This document shows, piece after piece, positions 23,532-31,161 of a DNA stretch of 33,113 nt. The translations under genes and the position numbers were made by a program. The notes under the pieces are model-generated. The model had not been told where the DNA came from, searched no databases, and saw nothing but the letters and a program-made list of their open reading frames with translations. The first letter of the stretch is position 1; the number at the start of each line of letters is the position of its first letter. The stretch is from Acidiferrobacteraceae bacterium (GTDB lineage Bacteria; Pseudomonadota; Gammaproteobacteria; Acidiferrobacterales; Acidiferrobacteraceae): assembly GCA_027343725.1 (NCBI GenBank), contig DAHWKH010000104.1, positions 1 to 33,113 of the forward strand, read 5' to 3'.

Positions 23532-25843
23532 GGGGAAGACTTCAGGAACCGTTCGAGGCGCAAGAGCGGGTCCGCGGTCTCGCGCGCGATGCGTGCCTTC
23601 AAGGCCAATCCCTCCGGCGTGGTGTCGGCAAGCGCCAGCAGCAGGCGCGGAAAGGTGAGCCTTAACGCGAAATACTGCGAGGCGACCGAGCGAATCGCCG
23701 GGCGCCAATCGAGGGCCAGCGGAAAGGGCAGTCCGCGCCAGAGGGCCAGCGCCGGGGCGGGCATGCCGATGCGCCGGGCGATCTCGTCCCAGCCGTCCGC
23801 GCGGTACAAAAGCGAGCGGTACGGCATGGAATTGACGACCTCGGGCTCCAGGACATCGATCTCCGCCAAGCCCTGCGTCACGATGTCGATGGCCGCCGCC
23901 TCCTTGCGCCCCATGCGCGCGATCTCGGAAACCAGGCGGCGCAGGACATCGGGGGCGTGGGCGACGAAACGATGGATCTCGTCCAACAGCACACGGGCGG
24001 GACGCGGACCGGTGAAGGCCAGATGCAAGAATCGCAAACACAAGAAGACGAGATAGAACGTCAGGAGCTTCGGGCTTGCGCGGTCGACCTCCTTCAAATC
24101 GACGCCGCTGATCCCGGGGCTCAAAGACACGTTATCGCGCTCGGCGAAGATGCGGCCCTCCGGGGTTTCGAGAAAGCTGTGGAGATTGGCGGCCATGGCG
24201 CGGGCCGCGCGCGTCGGCTCGGCGCGCTCGAGCGTGAGCGATTCGAGCGCCTTCAGGAGATCGACGAGGCCGGGATCCCGGGTCGGGGCATCCGGGCCGT
24301 AGAGCGCCGTCAGGGCGGCGGCGCCGGCCGCGGATTCGTGGACGTCGAGGAGCGTGCGTCCATCCGTCAACAGGAAGGCGAGACTATTGAGGGTCGCGGC
24401 CGCGAGCGCCGGATCGAGTCCGGCCCCGGATGGGGCGCGCGGGGGCAGGGGATTGACGGCGGCGGCCGCGGGATCCAGGGTCGTGTAGACGCCGCCCAAC
24501 GCCTCCACCGTCCAGCGGTAGCTCGCCCCGATCTCGAGCAGATACCAATCGACCCCGAAGGGATAGGTCTCGAGGATTGTCGCGATTTTGTCCACGCCCT
24601 TGCCGGCGCCGGTCATCGCGACCGTGAAGCTGTGAGCGACGCTCTGCCGGGTGTAGTCGAAGGCCACCGCCTGCCCGGCCATGCCCAGACGCAGGGACTC
24701 GGGGCGGCGGGACCCCGTCCGGAAGACCTGGGCCGGGGCCATCGCGACGATCTGCGCTAGGTGGTCGGGGCGCCACAAAGGCGCCCGATAGCCCTGACCC
24801 GGCTGCGCTGCGCGAAAAAACGGCAGCTGAACGAAGGCGTCGTCGCGCACACGCCCGCCCTGGCCCTCGAGATGGCGGATCAGGCGCAGGCCCTCGCGCT
24901 CGTGTTCGGGAGGCCACTGCACACAGAGGATGTAGGCGTTGCGATGGATGGTGAGGTCGCGCGCCGCAACCGTCTCGCGAAAGCCCTGCATGTCGCGCAG
25001 GACGACGAGCTGCCGCTCGCGCCCGCGATGACCGATCGTGCCGTGCGCGAGGCGATCGGCGCGCTCGCTTTGTCGCAGCGCCTGCTCGGTCGATGGCGCG
25101 AACACCACTTGGCTCACGTGCAAAGAGAGAGACCCGGATACGAGCGGCAGGACAAAACCCGGGCGGGCGTCTGGATACAGATGCAGGTAGAGGGTTTTGA
25201 TGCGCCGCCCGGCGATGGTCAGGAACCGGTCCTGCGCGCGCGGCGGCTCGATGATGAGCTGTTCGGCCAACGACAGCCACGGATCCAGGCGCGCGTCCGC
25301 CCCGCCGTCATAGCTCTTGCGAATGAGAGCCAGGTACTCTTCCACGGTCGCAACGCGCCCACCGGGGAGCCCGTCTGCGATCCGGGAGGCAAGACCCGTC
25401 AGGGCCTCGGCATGGGCCGTTTGGTCCGCGAGGGCGCGCCGGATACGCACGCGGCGCGGGCCTCCGATGCGCCCGACGATGAGGGCTACGGTATTGGTGA
25501 GGACGTGCGGCGCCATATGCTCGGCGCACGCCTGGCGCAAGACCCGCGTGAAGGGGCTTTTGCGCTCCGCCTCGGCCTCGAGGGCGAGATAGGCCGCCAC
25601 CGCCCGCGGATCGCGTTCGCGCCACAAATGGAACTCGCACCAATGCTGGGGTGGCAGAAGGGCCAGGGCCTTGGCGATCCCATCGAAGGCGCGCGTGCGT
25701 CCACCCTCGTCCTCGAACTCTATATCGAGGCCCGACCAAAGAATCGCGAGCGACACCGCGCCATCGCCATGCGCGATCCCATGCGCGCCCAAGGCATGAG
25801 ACCAGGTGTAGAGATCGCAATAGCGGCGCGCGCCTAGACCCAT
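23528..25843 (-). CDS. VirB4-family ATPase of type IV secretion, with unusual P-loop
   Basis: 771 residues. The N-terminal half is the membrane/assembly domain of the VirB4/TrbE family; the C-terminal half is the ATPase. Walker A reads VAMTGAGKGVDKIA (K415), where the usual Ser/Thr after Lys is Gly, as in VirD4-type coupling proteins. Walker B is RVLLDEIHRFV (D621, E622), and the TQ motif is in IDIVTQGLAEID (T656, Q657). VirB4 powers pilus assembly and export. The start ATG at 25843, with GGGAG six bases before it, overlaps the VirB3 gene by 10 bases; a longer frame to 25954 is out of keeping with the family. It is the only secretion ATPase in the window. Confidence 0.88.
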   Translation of the reverse strand: MGLGARRYCDLYTWSHALGAHGIAHGDGAVSLAILWSGLDIEFEDEGGRTRAFDGIAKALALLPPQHWCEFHLWRERDPRAVAAYLALEAEAERKSPFTRVLRQACAEHMAPHVLTNTVALIVGRIGGPRRVRIRRALADQTAHAEALTGLASRIADGLPGGRVATVEEYLALIRKSYDGGADARLDPWLSLAEQLIIEPPRAQDRFLTIAGRRIKTLYLHLYPDARPGFVLPLVSGSLSLHVSQVVFAPSTEQALRQSERADRLAHGTIGHRGRERQLVVLRDMQGFRETVAARDLTIHRNAYILCVQWPPEHEREGLRLIRHLEGQGGRVRDDAFVQLPFFRAAQPGQGYRAPLWRPDHLAQIVAMAPAQVFRTGSRRPESLRLGMAGQAVAFDYTRQSVAHSFTVAMTGAGKGVDKIATILETYPFGVDWYLLEIGASYRWTVEALGGVYTTLDPAAAAVNPLPPRAPSGAGLDPALAAATLNSLAFLLTDGRTLLDVHESAAGAAALTALYGPDAPTRDPGLVDLLKALESLTLERAEPTRAARAMAANLHSFLETPEGRIFAERDNVSLSPGISGVDLKEVDRASPKLLTFYLVFLCLRFLHLAFTGPRPARVLLDEIHRFVAHAPDVLRRLVSEIARMGRKEAAAIDIVTQGLAEIDVLEPEVVNSMPYRSLLYRADGWDEIARRIGMPAPALALWRGLPFPLALDWRPAIRSVASQYFALRLTFPRLLLALADTTPEGLALKARIARETADPLLRLERFLKSSP

Positions 25844-26103
25844 AAACGCTCCCGCTCCGCGAGACGGCGGTCGCGGCGGGCCTCGCCCATCATCGGCAGG
25901 AATACCACGTCGTCCCCGATCACAAGGGTCGCAATCAGGATCGGCAGCGCGCACCCGGCCCCCAGGGCCGGAAGCCAGCAGACCGGCGCGGGCGCGATCA
26001 CGGCGAGCAAGGCGCCGCTCACGGCCACGAGCCCGGACCCCACCGCCGGTAACGGGAAGCCCGCGACGCGTGCCGGTGCCAGGCGTTTGTTGAAGGCGCT
26101 CAT
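25834..26103 (-). CDS. VirB3/TraL-like small membrane protein
   Basis: 89 residues: a short basic N-terminus (MSAFNKRLAPAR), two hydrophobic segments (AVSGALLAVIAP; WLPALGAGCALPILIATLVIG) and a charged C-terminus (EARRDRRLAERERLW). Size, topology and place between the pilin and VirB4 genes are those of VirB3. An ATGA overlap joins it to the pilin gene. Confidence 0.75.
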   Translation of the reverse strand: MSAFNKRLAPARVAGFPLPAVGSGLVAVSGALLAVIAPAPVCWLPALGAGCALPILIATLVIGDDVVFLPMMGEARRDRRLAERERLWV

Positions 26104-26402
26104 GCGCGCACGATGAGGGCTGCGATGCCGTACGCGCTGGCCGCGAGCACCAGGCCGATGATGCTGCCTATGACGTAGCTCTTGCCGCGCTCACCCTGAC
26201 CGCTTGCAAAATACGCGGCGCCGATCAGGATGCCGATGATCGCGAGGATACTGACGAGCAAGGCGATGACATCGGTGATCGCGTGCGCGCGTTCTTCGAG
26301 CGACATGCGCAGGTCCGCGCCCTCCGCGTAGAGCGGCAGGCGCAAAACGGCGTATGCGGCGTGGGACACGAGGCACATTCCAAACACAAGCGTCTTGCGC
26401 AT
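26100..26402 (-). CDS. VirB2/TrbC-like pilin
   Basis: 100 residues. A signal peptide (TLVFGMCLVSHAAYA) is followed by about 25 residues and two membrane helices separated by a short charged loop (LLVSILAIIGILIGAAYF, SGQGERGKS, IGSIIGLVLAASAYGIAALI). This is the standard plan of type IV secretion pilins and is the first gene of the operon. The ATG has GAGGAG five bases before it. 90 bases separate it from the biotin gene upstream. Confidence 0.8.
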   Translation of the reverse strand: MRKTLVFGMCLVSHAAYAVLRLPLYAEGADLRMSLEERAHAITDVIALLVSILAIIGILIGAAYFASGQGERGKSYVIGSIIGLVLAASAYGIAALIVRA

Positions 26403-26434
26403 GGCGGCTCCTCACGATCGGAGGCGCCACGCTA

Positions 26435-26453
26435 GCGCGCCGTGACGGCGCGC
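26435..26453. repeat. Inverted repeat between bioC and the type IV secretion operon
   Basis: GCGCGCCGT, one central base, ACGGCGCGC: perfect 9-bp arms. It sits 33 bases before the pilin start, in the expected promoter/leader zone. It could be an operator or a bioC terminator stem, but no T-run follows on the minus strand and no good -35/-10 pair was found. Confidence 0.5.
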
Positions 26454-26492
26454 GCCATGCGGGAAATCGGGATGGCGTTTGCTGGGGGATTC

Positions 26493-27344
26493 TCAGCGCC
26501 TGCGCGCGAGATCGGCGATCGGCACCCGGACCTCGCCCGCGACCATCCGGGGTGCGTCCGGGTACCAGGCCTGGCCATAGACCACTTCATACGTGACGGG
26601 CAGCCGCCCGTCCCGGCGCTGGCGTTCATAGGCCTCGACGAATCGCCGATAGCGGCCCTTGCCGGTCAGCCCCGCAAAACGCCCCGCGTAGGCGTTGTGG
26701 GCCCCGATCCGCTTCAGGTCCCTGAGGGCCGAGACCGCGTGGGGATAGGTGAGCGTGTAGTGTTCGACATCGAGGACCGGGTCGGCGAAACCCGCTTCGA
26801 TGAGCGCATCCCCCACGTCGTGCATATCGGTGAACCGGTGGACATGGGGCCGGTCGTCGACCTCGGCCCACGCCGCGCGCAACTCCTTCAATGTGTCCGG
26901 GCCGAAGGTCGAAAAGGTCAGAAAGCCGCCGGGGCGCAGGAGGCGCAGGCACTCGGGAAAGGCCACCGAGACATCCATCCATTGAAACGCGAGATTCGAA
27001 TAGATGCAATCGACGCCGCGCCTGGCAAGCGGCAGCCGCTCGCCGTCCGCGACGAACAACGGACTTGTGCGCCACAGGCCGCGGCGGCGACGCGCCCTGC
27101 GGATCATGGCCGGGGCCACGTCGCAACCCATGACCATGCTTTGCGGGAAGCGTTTCCGTAAGCGCGGCAGCGCATAACCGGTGCCGGTGCCGAGATCCAG
27201 GATCACCGACGGGCGCGCGCGCAGCCATTCGAAACGCGCGAGCAGCTGATCCGCCACCGTGCGCTGAAGGATAGCGCCTTCGTCATAGCCGCGCGCGGCG
27301 CGATCGAAGGCGGCCCGGATCGCCGCGCGGCTCAAGTCATGCAT
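26493..27344 (-). CDS. bioC: Malonyl-ACP O-methyltransferase BioC
   Basis: Methylates malonyl-ACP with SAM to start pimelate synthesis for biotin. 283 residues. AFDRAARGYDEGAILQR is the family N-terminus, VILDLGTGTGYALPRL is the SAM site, and NLAFQWMDVSVAF and LTFSTFGPDTLKEL are typical BioC motifs. The ATG at 27344 overlaps bioH by 8 bases. It is the last gene of the bioF-bioH-bioC run; bioD does not follow. Confidence 0.95.
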   Translation of the reverse strand: MHDLSRAAIRAAFDRAARGYDEGAILQRTVADQLLARFEWLRARPSVILDLGTGTGYALPRLRKRFPQSMVMGCDVAPAMIRRARRRRGLWRTSPLFVADGERLPLARRGVDCIYSNLAFQWMDVSVAFPECLRLLRPGGFLTFSTFGPDTLKELRAAWAEVDDRPHVHRFTDMHDVGDALIEAGFADPVLDVEHYTLTYPHAVSALRDLKRIGAHNAYAGRFAGLTGKGRYRRFVEAYERQRRDGRLPVTYEVVYGQAWYPDAPRMVAGEVRVPIADLARRR

Positions 27345-28053
27345 GCGCGAAGTCCCGCACGAGACCGACGAACGCGGCCTCGGCGCTCAGGAAGGGGGCA
27401 TGCCCCGTGCCCACCTCGTGAAAGCGCGCGTGAGGGATGCGCTGCGCGAGCCAACGCCCGGCCTCGGGGTTCACGACCGGGTCGTCTGCGCCGTGAATCA
27501 CGAGCGTCGGGGCGCGGACGGCGGACATGTGGTCGCGCAGGTCGCTGTGCCGCAGCACCGACAGCCCCTCGGTGAGCGCCTCGGGGCGCACGCCGCCTGC
27601 CCGCATCAGCGTCGCGAGCAGAGCGCGCACGCGCGCACGGTCGGCCATGCCCGCCTGCCAGGTGAGAAAGCGCCGCAAGGTCCCCTCGTAGTCGGCGCTG
27701 AGACGCTGCCCGAGGGCTTGCAGATCGGCAGCCGGCGTGCCGCAGGGCCAGTCGGGGCCCGTCACGAACCGCGGCGTCGCGGCCACCAGCACAAGCGCGC
27801 TGACGCAGTGCGGGTGGCGCGCGGCGAGTTCGAGGGCGATGAAGGCGCCCAGCGACCACCCCAGCCACACGCCGGGCTCCGGAAAGCGCCCGGCGAGCGC
27901 GGCGGCGCAGGCCGCAGGCGCAAGACTCCCCGGTTCGTAAGGCGCATGACCATGCCCTGGGAGATCGAGCGCCTGGACCGGGACGGCGAGCGCTGAACAC
28001 AGGTCCTGAAACACGCCGGCGTTCAGGCCCCAGCCGTGGAGCAGGCGCAGCAT
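27337..28053 (-). CDS. bioH: Pimeloyl-ACP methyl ester esterase BioH
   Basis: Removes the methyl group of pimeloyl-ACP methyl ester, ending the chain extension started by BioC. 238-residue alpha/beta hydrolase: HGWGLNAGVF oxyanion region, nucleophile Ser in WLGWSLGAF, acid in IHGADDPVV and catalytic His in GTGHAPFLS. The start shares one base with the bioF stop (TAATG). Placement between bioF and bioC makes the assignment secure. Confidence 0.95.
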   Translation of the reverse strand: MLRLLHGWGLNAGVFQDLCSALAVPVQALDLPGHGHAPYEPGSLAPAACAAALAGRFPEPGVWLGWSLGAFIALELAARHPHCVSALVLVAATPRFVTGPDWPCGTPAADLQALGQRLSADYEGTLRRFLTWQAGMADRARVRALLATLMRAGGVRPEALTEGLSVLRHSDLRDHMSAVRAPTLVIHGADDPVVNPEAGRWLAQRIPHARFHEVGTGHAPFLSAEAAFVGLVRDFAHA

Positions 28054-29219
28054 TACGAGACGGCCTCCGGGAGCGCCGCCAGCAGGCGTTGGACGTCGTC
28101 TGCGGTGTGGGCCGCGGACAGCGCGATGCGCAGCCGCGAGCTACCCTTGGGCACGGTCGGTGGGCGGATGGCGGTCACGAGCAGGCCGCGGCTGCGCAAA
28201 CGCCGACTTGCGGCGAGAGCCGCCTCGGCGCCGCCGATCAAGACCGCCTGAATGGCGCTGTGCGAGCGCGTCAAACGCAGGCCCAGCGCCTCGGCCCCGG
28301 CGCGAAACTCAGTGATGCGCGCGGTGAGCGCCGCGCGCCGCTCGTCCTCGCGCGCCGCGATCGCAAGGCTCGCCGCCGCGGCTGACGCGATCGCCGGCGG
28401 CAGGGCCGTCGTGTAGAGATAGGGGCGGGCCTTTTGGATCAGGGCCTCGATCAGCGCCTCGGATCCCGCCACGAAGGCGCCAAACACGCCGAAGGCCTTG
28501 CCGAGCGTCCCCATCTGGATGAGGCACGACGCGGGCTCGAGGCCGTGATACGCCACACTCCCCCGCCCCTTCGGCCCGACCACACCGAAGCCGTGCGCAT
28601 CATCGATGACAAGCCCGAGATCATGCGCCTGCGCGCACGCGAGCAAGCCTGGGATATCGGCGATGTCGCCGTCCATGCTGAATACGCCATCGCTGGCAAT
28701 GAGCCCCCCGGGCTGCGCCCGATCGAGATGCGCGCGCAGGTCGTCGGGGTCGCGGTAGCGGACCCGATCGGCGCGCGACAAGGCCGCGGCATCGAGCAGC
28801 GAGGCGTGATTGCGCCGATCCTCGAACAGAGTCCGGTGGCGCGCGCCGAAGGTCGTGAGGAGAGCGAGGTTCGCCATGTAACCCGTCGAGAAGACCAAGG
28901 CGCGTGGGGTGCCGACGAACGCCGCGAGCGCCTCCTCCAGCGCGTGGTGGGCCTCGGTGTGGCCCCCCAGGAGGTGGGACGCCCCGGCGCCCACGCCGTA
29001 GCGATGCGCGGCCTCGCAAAACGCCGCGATCACCCGCGGGTCGGAGGCAAGCCCCAGATAATCGTTGCTCGAAAAGGTGAGGAGCGCCTCGCCCGCGACC
29101 TGCACCCGAGGCGCCGTGGCCGACGAGCGGCGCTCACGCACGCGCCAGAGCGCCTGGGACTTGAGATCGTCGAACGCCGCCTTAAGGTCACGGGCAAAGG
29201 GTTCTGGGGGATTGGGCAT
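28053..29219 (-). CDS. bioF: 8-amino-7-oxononanoate synthase BioF
   Basis: PLP enzyme condensing pimeloyl-ACP/CoA with L-alanine, first ring-forming step of biotin synthesis. 388 residues. LTFSSNDYLGLA, GVGAGASHLLGGHTEAH, DDAHGFGVVG and the PLP lysine in MGTLGKAFGVFGAF are all present. ATG at 29219 with AAAGGA six bases upstream. First gene of the bio operon, and 62 bases downstream of mshN. No bioB, bioA or bioD is in the window. Confidence 0.96.
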   Translation of the reverse strand: MPNPPEPFARDLKAAFDDLKSQALWRVRERRSSATAPRVQVAGEALLTFSSNDYLGLASDPRVIAAFCEAAHRYGVGAGASHLLGGHTEAHHALEEALAAFVGTPRALVFSTGYMANLALLTTFGARHRTLFEDRRNHASLLDAAALSRADRVRYRDPDDLRAHLDRAQPGGLIASDGVFSMDGDIADIPGLLACAQAHDLGLVIDDAHGFGVVGPKGRGSVAYHGLEPASCLIQMGTLGKAFGVFGAFVAGSEALIEALIQKARPYLYTTALPPAIASAAAASLAIAAREDERRAALTARITEFRAGAEALGLRLTRSHSAIQAVLIGGAEAALAASRRLRSRGLLVTAIRPPTVPKGSSRLRIALSAAHTADDVQRLLAALPEAVS

Positions 29220-29240
29220 GCGGCATCCTTTCGGGCCTCC

Positions 29241-29269
29241 AGGATACGCATACGCCGGCCCGCGGGCAA
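29241..29269 (-). promoter_or_regulatory. Possible promoter of the biotin operon
   Basis: On the minus strand TTGCCC (29269-29264) and TATCCT (29246-29241) are 17 bases apart, each four of six. The start site would fall near 29234, leaving a 15-base leader that still contains the AAAGGA ribosome site. No BirA-type operator was recognised. Confidence 0.4.
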
Positions 29270-29281
29270 TGCGCGCCCCCT

Positions 29282-30304
29282 CTAGGAGCGAGCGAGCTCG
29301 CGGCGCACGAAGCGCTGAAGGACCGGGCCCAGGCGACAGCGCTCGGCCTCGTGAAAGGCCGTGCGCGCGGCGTGCGTGTCCGGCAACGAGAGCTCGGCGA
29401 TCCCGAGGCCCACCCACAGAACGCCCGCGTGCGCGAACCGCTCGAGCGCCACATGGTAGGTCGCGATCGCCGCACGGGTCTCGTGGGCGCGCATTTGCGC
29501 CGCGGCCAACAGCGCCCAATAGGGCTCCTGGGCGCGGGCCTTGACGGCAAACGGCGCCAGCAACGAGACGGCCGCCTGCGGCGCGCCCAAGCGCAGATCC
29601 ACTTGCGCCGCCAACAAGGCGAGCGACACGTTGTGCGGGCGCACCGAAAGCCCCGCGCCCAACACGCGCTCCGCCGCGTGCAGGCGCCCGTCCTGGACCT
29701 CGAGGCCCGCGAGTAGGAGCCGCGGGCGCACGCTGGCCTTTCGGAGCGTGAGCGCGCGCGCAAGCAACCCGCGGGCGCGCGCGTTGCGGCCCGCGCGCAA
29801 GGCCGCGATCGCGCGCCGATACAAGCGGTGTGAACGCGCGCGCGCACTGAGCGGTATGGCCTTGCGCGTGATCCGCCCGCGCGCCGCTTGCGCGCGCACC
29901 GGGACCGGGGGGGCGTGCGCCGGCACCGGGGGGGCGTGTGCCTTCGGTCGGGCGGCGACGAAGACCGGTAAGGCCGGGGCCCGGGCGGGCGCGGGATGCG
30001 GCTTGGCCGGGCGCGGCGGGAGCACGGCTTTTGCAAGCGGCGCGGGAACGCGCGCCGGGGGCACGATGACCGCCGGGATGCGTAAAGCGGGCTTTTGCGC
30101 CGCGGGCGCCGGGACCCTCTGCCACCACCACACGGCGAAGGCCACGGCCACGAGGCCGAGGGCCGCGACGACGAACCGCGTGGGTGCGCGCCGGGGGGCT
30201 TCGCGCGCCGCGCGCAGACCCGAGAGCACCGGGCGGGGGGGCGCCGACTCCGCCCCTCGCTCGCGCGCCTCCAGATCCTTCAAGACCTTGTTGATCAAGC
30301 TCAT
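29282..30304 (-). CDS. mshN: MshN-like TPR protein of MSHA-type pilus
   Basis: 340 residues. The start MSLINKVLKDLEARERG is typical of MshN. One membrane helix (VVAALGLVAVAFAVWWW) is followed by a long Ala/Pro-rich linker with a short repeat (APPVPAHAPPVPVRAQ) and a C-terminal helical-repeat (TPR) region from about residue 150. The start overlaps the mshM stop by ATGA. Its role is accessory, in pilus assembly. The call rests on start, layout and order. Confidence 0.78.
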   Translation of the reverse strand: MSLINKVLKDLEARERGAESAPPRPVLSGLRAAREAPRRAPTRFVVAALGLVAVAFAVWWWQRVPAPAAQKPALRIPAVIVPPARVPAPLAKAVLPPRPAKPHPAPARAPALPVFVAARPKAHAPPVPAHAPPVPVRAQAARGRITRKAIPLSARARSHRLYRRAIAALRAGRNARARGLLARALTLRKASVRPRLLLAGLEVQDGRLHAAERVLGAGLSVRPHNVSLALLAAQVDLRLGAPQAAVSLLAPFAVKARAQEPYWALLAAAQMRAHETRAAIATYHVALERFAHAGVLWVGLGIAELSLPDTHAARTAFHEAERCRLGPVLQRFVRRELARS

Positions 30305-31161
30305 CGGCGACCCCACGGGAGCCATGAGAGGCGGTTGCCGCGATGGCGCATGGACTCGGTGTCGGCGCAGGCCAAGCGGATGTGGCGCGCGTGAATGGCC
30401 TCGGCGCCCTCGCCGTAGGCCGCCATCAAGGCCTTGTGGGCGAGGATGTTGGCAAGCCTGGGAACGCCGCCCGAGGCGCGGTACAGGACGCGCACCGCGC
30501 GTTTGCGAAAGAGGGCCGGCCCGTCGTAGCCCGCAACGTGCAGGCGGTGACGCAAATAATCCTCGGTGTCCGCGAGCGAAAGCGGCGCGAGGCGGCAGGA
30601 GAAGGCGATGCGCTGGCGCAACTGGCGCACCGAGCGTTCCTGCAGGCGCTCATCGAGTTCCGGCTGCCCGAAGAGCACGATTTGGATGAGCTTGCACTTC
30701 TCGGTCTCGAGATTGCTGATCAGTCGCAAGGACTCGAGCGTCTCGAGCGGCATCGCCTGGGCCTCGTCCAGGCACAGAATCACGCGCTTGCCCTCGGCGT
30801 AATTGCCGATGAGGCGCTCGGTCAGCTGCGTGAGGAGCGCGTGTTGTCCCTGCCCCGGCTCCAAGGGTAGGGCCAGCTCGAGGGCGATGGCCTCGATCAA
30901 GGCCCGGGGCTCGAGGTAGGGATTGGGGATATAAGCGGTCGTGAACTGCGCATCCGTCGCGAGCACCGCCAGGAACTTCCGGCACAGGAGGGTCTTACCG
31001 GTGCCGACCTCGCCTGTCACCTTGAGAAACCCCTCGCCCATGCGCACCGCGGCGAGCAGCATATTGAGGGCTTCCTGGTGGTGTGTGTGCGCGAAGTAAT
31101 ACCCGGTGTCGGGGGTGATCCCGAAGGGCAGCTCGCGCAGGCCGAAATAGCGCGCGTACAT
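30301..31161 (-). CDS. mshM: MshM/ExeA-like AAA ATPase
   Basis: 286 residues. YFGLRELPFGITPDTGYYF is the common N-terminus of ExeA/MshM ATPases. Walker A GEVGTGKT (50-57), Walker B VILCLDEAQ and GGVPRLANILAHKAL (sensor 2 area) follow. Such ATPases help localise or assemble the secretin. No peptidoglycan-binding domain is attached, unlike in ExeA. One-base overlap (TGATG) with mshL. Confidence 0.87.
   Translation of the reverse strand: MYARYFGLRELPFGITPDTGYYFAHTHHQEALNMLLAAVRMGEGFLKVTGEVGTGKTLLCRKFLAVLATDAQFTTAYIPNPYLEPRALIEAIALELALPLEPGQGQHALLTQLTERLIGNYAEGKRVILCLDEAQAMPLETLESLRLISNLETEKCKLIQIVLFGQPELDERLQERSVRQLRQRIAFSCRLAPLSLADTEDYLRHRLHVAGYDGPALFRKRAVRVLYRASGGVPRLANILAHKALMAAYGEGAEAIHARHIRLACADTESMRHRGNRLSWLPWGRR

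Noticed and set aside
17818..26402. Integrative conjugative element with att sites
   Set aside because: No integrase, relaxase, tRNA or flanking direct repeats were recognised, and base composition looks like the neighbours.
29895..29940. Direct repeat of about 27 bases with G-runs in mshN
   Set aside because: It encodes the Ala/Pro linker repeat (APPVPAH); low-complexity linker, not a mobile or regulatory repeat.
29220..30131. Upstream extension of the bioF frame into mshN (692 codons in all)
   Set aside because: The BioF family begins at the ATG at 29219 with a good ribosome site; the extension is an out-of-frame shadow of mshN, rich in Arg/Pro.
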